A stretch of DNA of 64,000 bases from positions 248,001 to 312,000 of the forward strand of contig QNQO01006947.1 of the NCBI GenBank assembly GCA_003290165.1, in the 5' to 3' direction. The translations under genes and the position numbers were made by a program. This stretch comes from Berberis thunbergii. Lineage: Eukaryota > Streptophyta > Magnoliopsida > Ranunculales > Berberidaceae. The stretch's first letter is position 1; each line of letters opens with the position of its first letter. Shown piece by piece: positions 58,445 to 64,000 of the stretch. The notes below the pieces were generated by a model that had not been told where the DNA came from, did not search any database, and worked only from the letters and a program-made list of their open reading frames with translations.

Positions 58445-59289
58445 TGATGATATAAACCTATAAAAATGAGCAACAGTTAAGCTAAGAACCACCTTTGTGG
58501 TAACCGAAGGCACTCCGATGCTTAGGTCAGATATTGATTCAAGGAAGAGTGAAAAGTGTATGTAAATTACAATGTGTATGTGTGCTTTTCTTCCTCCTTT
58601 CACCGATTCTTATAGCGAGTGCTCCCTCCCTAACTATCCATGTGATCGAAGGCATGATGGAGGGAGAAGATCTTCCATACGTGCATGAATGAGTTCTTCG
58701 GCACTTGACTTTGTTTAGGACCCAATGCTTTATTGGGCTAGATATGATTTCGTGCTATTGGATCTCTGGCTTGTGATAGCTCTGAAATTTGTTGTTCAGG
58801 CCTTATTGTCCTAGGCCAAACCCTAAGAGATGTCTTCTTGGGTTGGCGTGTCTTGGGCCTGGTTGCCTGATTTACGGGCTAAACAGTAGTTATGTGCATG
58901 GGTCTGCATGAGGCTAAGCTGAAGCCTTTTACGTGCTAGGGTTAGTCCATGCCATATGTATGCCTGTGACTGAGTGATTGTTTGATGTCTCATCAGCTAC
59001 TCCCCCTAGTTAGTGGTTCTGCACTGGGCCATTAACTGACAGTGTGTGGGATTCGTGGTATGCCATGATGATATATTTTCGGTTGTCACATCGCATTAAA
59101 TGTTTATGCAGCGGTTAGGTAAACGTCCCCCCTTCGCACCAAACCTATATAAGCCTGTTTGGGGGGGGGAGTTTCACTTTTACCTTCTCATAACTTCTCT
59201 TTGTTCCGTACTGTGTTTTTTAGAGCCGGTTAGGCTTGAGTTTTTATTCAATCATTATGCACATCTTAATTTCTCGTAAGGGAGGCATG

Positions 59290-61490
59290 ACAGAAGCTTA
59301 GATTTCTTCATTGTTGTCCGACGAGGACCTGGCTGCCCTCTGTAGGCAGTACGAACTCTCTAGTAATCTGGGAGTGTCACTTCTTACAAAAATGGACTGT
59401 TATTATGCTCCATTGAAGGGGCACATCTTCCTGTACAATGCCATGTTCGAGTTTGGCATGCGCTTCTCTGTTGCTAGCATCATCAGGCGCTACTTGTATT
59501 TTTGGGAATTGCGCCGATTTAGATAATGTTGAGTGGGTGGGCATATTAGTTACTATTTTGATTAGGGCAATGGTCGTCAGAATCCATATGTCGACGAGGT
59601 TGCTTCATTCTCGGGATTCCATCAGGATGAACAACCATGGTGTATGTCAGGTGTCGAGGCCACGTTGTTTGACTAGCCAGTTCGAGGATCCGGAGGATTG
59701 GTAGATGTACTATTTTTTTTACTCTACAAAGTCTGAGTACTTATTCTTTGATGGTTTGCAAGCCATTCGCTATTTGGTTACCTTCGTAAGCTTTTTATGT
59801 TTTTATATTAATATTTGCAGCGTCTGACTCATTCGTTGTCTCTGACTAGGGGTGTCCGATTTCATCGTGCCCTATTATGAAGATGAGAAGATGAAAGTTG
59901 ACTTTCTTGCTTAGCTGCCGATGCGTATTCTAAAAAGTTATCAATCAGAATAATATTATGCGGAGTGGATTAGTTTCTAGTGAGGCCGGTGACGTGGGGC
60001 TTGCCCTAGCTGTGCCTATCGACTCTTCTTCGGGCGTGGAGGTGTCGGCAACTGGGTCTCAGAAGAGGAAAATGCCAAAAATGCATAGCTCTTCGGAGAA
60101 TGAAGACTTGGAGGGATTGCTTAGTTCCCATCGTCGCTCTAAAAGGCTCAAATTAGGGCTCACTATTCCTCTTCCTCCTACTCCCCATAGTAGGGGAAGG
60201 GCGTTGTGGACCTGACTATTGATGAGGAGTCATCGGGGACCTTAGCTCGTTCTTAGATGGAAACGGGGCGGCTGTCATTAGAGGTTGTTGCTCCTGGTCC
60301 ATCTGTTGTGGAGGGACAATCCGCTCCTGAGAGCACTATCTGTGACCCTTCATGGGTCAAGGAGTTGGAGTTTTCTCTAAGTCGTCTTCCATTGTTGTTG
60401 CTAAGGGGAAACAAGTTTATGAATCCTTTCTTTTAGGAGGTGTGGAGGAAGAGACATGATTGGCCCCTAGTCTCGGGGCTCTATTCACTGAGGCCGAGGT
60501 TAGTTCCCATGCCCCGGTGTATACTGAGGTGGATCACAGGGTTGTTATTGTCTATTATATGAAAATGAACTTCCCTTGGTTGGCTAGCCAACTGCCATTG
60601 GATAAGGCGGCTACAGAGGCACACACCACTCACAAGCAATAGCTTTTAATGCTAGTAAGTTGGCAACTCGGTTGTTTTGCTACTTTGTTTTTTGTTGTGC
60701 ATTATTGTTTATACTTGTGCATTATTTTCTAATCAGGGGATGGTCCACCTAACCCACATCGGCATGTCGAGTACTGAGGTGGAGTCCATATGGGATAGGC
60801 TTTTCGCATTGGAGAAGAAGTTCGTTGACCAAACAACACAGCTTGTTGATGCTTGTAAAAAGGTGGACTCGATGACTGAACAGTTGGCTGCTCAGGTTGG
60901 TCTGGAGGCTTAGCTAGTTGAAGCCTGGAGGGGTATGACCAGCATTATAGCTATTCAATCGTCATCAGAATCCCAGCTGAAAAGGATCCAAAAGAGTTTA
61001 AACGAAGCCCAGGCTGCTCGAGCTGAACTGTTGTCTAAATTGAATGATGATTTGGAACGACAGGATGAGGCGATAAATGAGCATGTTGCGTTTCCTAAGC
61101 GCATGTTGAACATCGAGAAGTATGCTAATGACTCCCAGAGTGTGTTAATAAGTGAGCAGGCTGAGGTAGTTTGCCTAAGGGGGCTTCAGGAGAACCTTCT
61201 GGTGCAACTATCTGATCTCGCTCAAGAACGCAACTCCAAGTGTGCTCGTCGTGACGAGGTGGCTCACAAGCTGGTGGTCTCTAAAGAGAGCCTGGACAAA
61301 GCATTTGAATAGTTCTAAGGCGGAATGGGAAGCTAGAGAGAATGAGCTTCGCTTGGCTGCTGATAAAGCTCGGGTCTGTGATGTTGCTAATGGAAGGCTA
61401 GATCTGATAAATTATATCCATGAGCATTACAAGGATTGGTACCACTCCGTTTATAGAGGAGGTGGATGATTTTTTCTCTAGATAGCGAGG
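59290..61490 (+). pseudogene. Antisense ORF of Tat element 2 (coiled-coil, gypsy-type domain)
   Basis: The plus-strand frames follow one another: LSDEDLAALCRQYELSSNLG, then KGHIFLYNAMFEFGMRFSVA (59311-59526), which corresponds to KGYIALYPRMFYAGFRFPVP of element 1. A middle part has KRKMPKMHSSSENEDL and SKRLKL (about 59958-60215). The C-terminal part is a long coiled coil (60740-61469: ESQLKRIQKSLNEAQAARAE, ERNSKCARRDEVAHKLVVSK). Stops and shifts, or introns, separate the frames. As with element 1, it is antisense to the element's pol. Function unknown. Confidence 0.6.
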
Positions 61491-62079
61491 TAGCCCTGAA
61501 GAGCCAGTTCAGGTATCGCTGAGGCGACTACCCATCCTGATGTCCCAGAACCTGTTTTAGACTGTGTTTCCTATAAAGTTGTTTCTGATACTATTTTCGC
61601 CGAATGAGCGATTTTTTTAACGAAATGAAAATATTTTTTGTTTATCTTTGTAGCTGTCACACTTGTTGTTTCCAATTCTTGCTTAGATTAGGCTAAGTAG
61701 AGGCTGAGTAAGTGGGTGTATCTACCCCCACCTGAAGTAGGGATTTAGTCTTGACTGAAGCCCTTTCTTTGCTTGTTTGAGCAGATTATTTCAACATTAA
61801 TAACTTAATCTGTTATGTGAGTTAAGTTGTAGGATAGTCCACATTTGTTTGTGCGGGTCGTGTTCCCTTGGTGACATAATTATTGTTTCCCTTAGTAGTT
61901 GATTCTGCATAGGAGTTGCCTTCGTTTGGAATATTGAACTTCCTTGTTGGTCTCTGAACTTTATAGATATTAGGTTGCCATGTAAAACATCTCTTGTTAG
62001 GCTGAAGTTTGGTATCATATACCAGCAACCTTTTCTGTCCTAAGGAAGACTCTAAATTGAAGTACGGTCGCTCTGCCTT

Positions 62080-63080
62080 TCTAGTCTGGGCTCCCATGAT
62101 ATGCCCCACTTCTGGGTAGGAATTAGGTTGTTGAGGAGTCATTTTCGCCCGAACGGGATAGACTCCATGTATTTAATCTGGCTCAACCCTTGAGTGATCT
62201 TGAGCTAAGAAGAAGTAACATCTGCCCTTCAGGGCTAGGCCTTCTATTTCAAGTCCAATCCTGAACAGGAGTTGGGTTGAAGATGGACCTTCTTTGCTTG
62301 AACAGGTTGGGTTCCTGTGCATATCTTGCTTGACCCTTAAGAGGGTCTGAGCTAAGGGGGAAGTCATTCGGGCTAGATTTCATAATACGACCGTCTTTGC
62401 CCAAATGGGCTAGGCTTTTGTACTCCTCAGGTTTAGTCGTTGAGAGGACCTGAGTTGGGATAAGTCTTTAGGCATGTCTAGCCTTTATAATATACCTCAA
62501 TACTAAATAGGAGTGGAGTTGTTGATGAACCATATTTTCCCGAACGAGCTAGGCTCTTGTAGTCCTCTGGCTCAGTCCTTGAGAAGACTTGAGCTGCGAT
62601 AACTCTTCAAGCCTGTCTAGCCTTTTAGAATATACCTCAATCCTGAGTAGGAGTTGAGTTGCAAAGGAACATCTTTTCCCAAATGAGCTAGGTCTCTGTA
62701 TTCCTCTAGCTCAATCCTTGAGATATCATACGCTGGCAAGGAATCTGTTACTCCTACCTAGGCTAGACTTCATAATATACCTCAATCCTGAATAGGAGTT
62801 GAGTTGTTGAGGAGCCATCTTTTCCCGAATGGGCTAGGCTCCCATCTTTCGCTGACTCGGTCCTTGAGAGGACCCACACTGGGAAGGAGTATGTAACACC
62901 TGTATAGGCTGGACTTCATAATATCCACAATCCTGAATAGGAGTTGAGTTGATGAGGAACCATCTTTGCCCAAATGGGTAGGCTCTTGTATTCTGCTAGT
63001 TCACTCCTTGAGAGTACTCGTGTTTGGAAGGAGTCTGTTATGCATGTCTAAGCTAAACTATATTTGAGTGGTGAGTTGTC
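62080..63080. repeat. Tandem array of about 143-bp units in Tat element 2
   Basis: Units share CCTGAATAGGAGTTGAGTTG, CCCGAATGGGCTAGGCT and CTCAGTCCTTGAGAGGAC. Starts at about 62504, 62645, 62788 and 62933 give a period of 141-145 bp; earlier units at 62118 and 62264 are more diverged. Further on (63080-63730) shorter, decayed repeats with CGCCCGCTTGCAGTG-like words continue. The position between the antisense ORF and pol matches the array in Tat element 1, but the sequence differs. The rest of 61490-62080 and 63730-64000 shows nothing else I can name. Confidence 0.75.
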
Positions 63081-64000
63081 CATAGACTAGGCTCGATCCA
63101 ATGCGTCATACCTTGGCTCCTTGGTGGACTATGTCAATTGTACGACAAGCTGTCATTGCCTTCAGTGGGGCTAGACTCTGCCATTTGTGCGCCATTTTGG
63201 TCCTTGTAGTCGGACTAGGTTATCTTTAAGAGTGGTGAGTCGTTCGGGCACTGGACTCGCCCACTTGCATAGAACTGTCATGGGATTGGGTTCGCTCGCT
63301 TGTGGTGGACCTTCTGTGGACTGGGTCTGGCCCGCATGTGTGCCATCATTTTCTTGTAGTTGGACTAGGCTATCTTAGTTGCAGTGAGTTGTCTATGGAC
63401 TGGATTCGCCCGCTTGCAGTGAAATGTCCATGGATTGGGTTTGCCCGCTTGCAGTGGACTTGGTCTAAGCCACATTTGTGCTACCTTGGCTCCTGAGTCA
63501 GACTAGGTAACTTATGCGGCAAGTTGTCGCTATCCTAAATAGGACAAGGCTTGGTAGTTTGTGCCCATTTTGGTCCCCGTGTTAGGACCAGGCTTCACTG
63601 AGCTCGACCTGCCATATCATACCTCGGCTCCTTAAACGAACTAGGTTATTTATGCGACAAGCCATTGTTGCCTTCAATGGGGCTAGGCTCGGCCGCTTTT
63701 GTACCATTTTGGCCACCCTATAAGGATTGCGTCTTCCCCTGCAGAAGGAGTTGAGCATGGAATAGAGTCTTTTTAAAAAGATTACCTTTATTGATCTGCT
63801 TCAAAAGCGTTACATGCTACCCTCGTTGTTCCTTACCAATAAGCTTTGGGCTTGTTGGTCCATCTTTCTTTGGGGGGACTTGAGCCGATCGTGGTTATTT
63901 ACCCGATATCTTCATCGCCACGTAATGGCATTCTCTGGTGGAAGATTTTTATCCAGTGATAGTTATTGTCTCTCCGTTGACAGGGTATTTGAGGCACTTG

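Larger units (their letters stand above)
58445..64000 (-). mobile_element. Tat-type Ty3/Gypsy element 2, 3' part, continuing beyond the window
   Basis: The 3' LTR is 58445-58995 (TGATGATATA ... ATGTCTCATCA) and is followed by CTACTCCCCCTAGTTAGTG, the inverted form of the AACTAGGGGGAGTAGC polypurine tract. The element is therefore in minus orientation. Next comes the antisense ORF on the plus strand (59290-61490), then a tandem array (about 62080-63080). The LTR shares the GGTAACCGAAGGCACTCCGA block with the other Tat LTRs. It is inserted in the integrase of the preceding Copia. The 5' LTR and most of the internal region are outside the window. Confidence 0.75.

Overview
The window is nuclear DNA of a flowering plant, probably a eudicot. 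It is AT-rich, has GT-AG introns, an extensin gene, a gene for a plastid RNA-binding protein, Copia and Tat-type Gypsy retrotransposons with antisense ORFs, and many hAT, Mutator, Tourist and CACTA elements. No bacterial operon, CRISPR or rRNA signal was seen. All calls come from reading the sequence by eye; no database search or alignment program was run.

Layout. 1-0.98 kb: the 3' end of a Tat-type Gypsy element. 1.0-9.8 kb: DNA transposons, many with readable target-site duplications (TSDs), including a Pack-MULE (5685-7193, TSD TTTTTACTG) that carries a piece of a GH17 beta-1,3-glucanase gene, and a nested set of hAT elements (7.3-9.8 kb). 10.16-10.84 kb: a small two-exon gene for an MADS-like acidic protein. 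11.8-21.4 kb: decayed copies of an SRR1/RNase H-like gene, one split by a CACTA MITE and by a young Copia element (14590-21255, LTRs that read identical, TSD GGGAG). 22.8-25.0 kb: an inverted-repeat element and a hAT element.

25.1-40.4 kb is one Tat-type Gypsy element with gag, an antisense ORF and LTRs but no pol. Inserted in it is a 7.3-kb element (27135-34447, TSD ATCTA) whose two LTR-like ends face outward in inverted orientation and which carries a piece of a succinyl-CoA ligase alpha gene. 40.4-45.9 kb is the best-preserved SRR1/RNase H-like copy, split by a 3.85-kb hAT element with a decayed transposase (41074-44927, TSD ACATGGAG).

46.6-51.3 kb is the best gene of the window: a four-exon gene for a plastid ribonucleoprotein with two RRM domains. 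Its 3.6-kb first intron contains a complete extensin gene on the opposite strand. 52.1-58.4 kb holds two decayed Copia elements on the minus strand. The second is split by another Tat-type Gypsy element (58445 to beyond the window) with an antisense ORF and its own tandem repeats.

How it fits together: only three host genes look possibly functional (MADS-like, extensin, plastid RNP). The rest is a transposon-rich accessory region in which duplicated pseudogenes and tandem copies supply natural empty sites, so several insertions can be verified inside the window itself.
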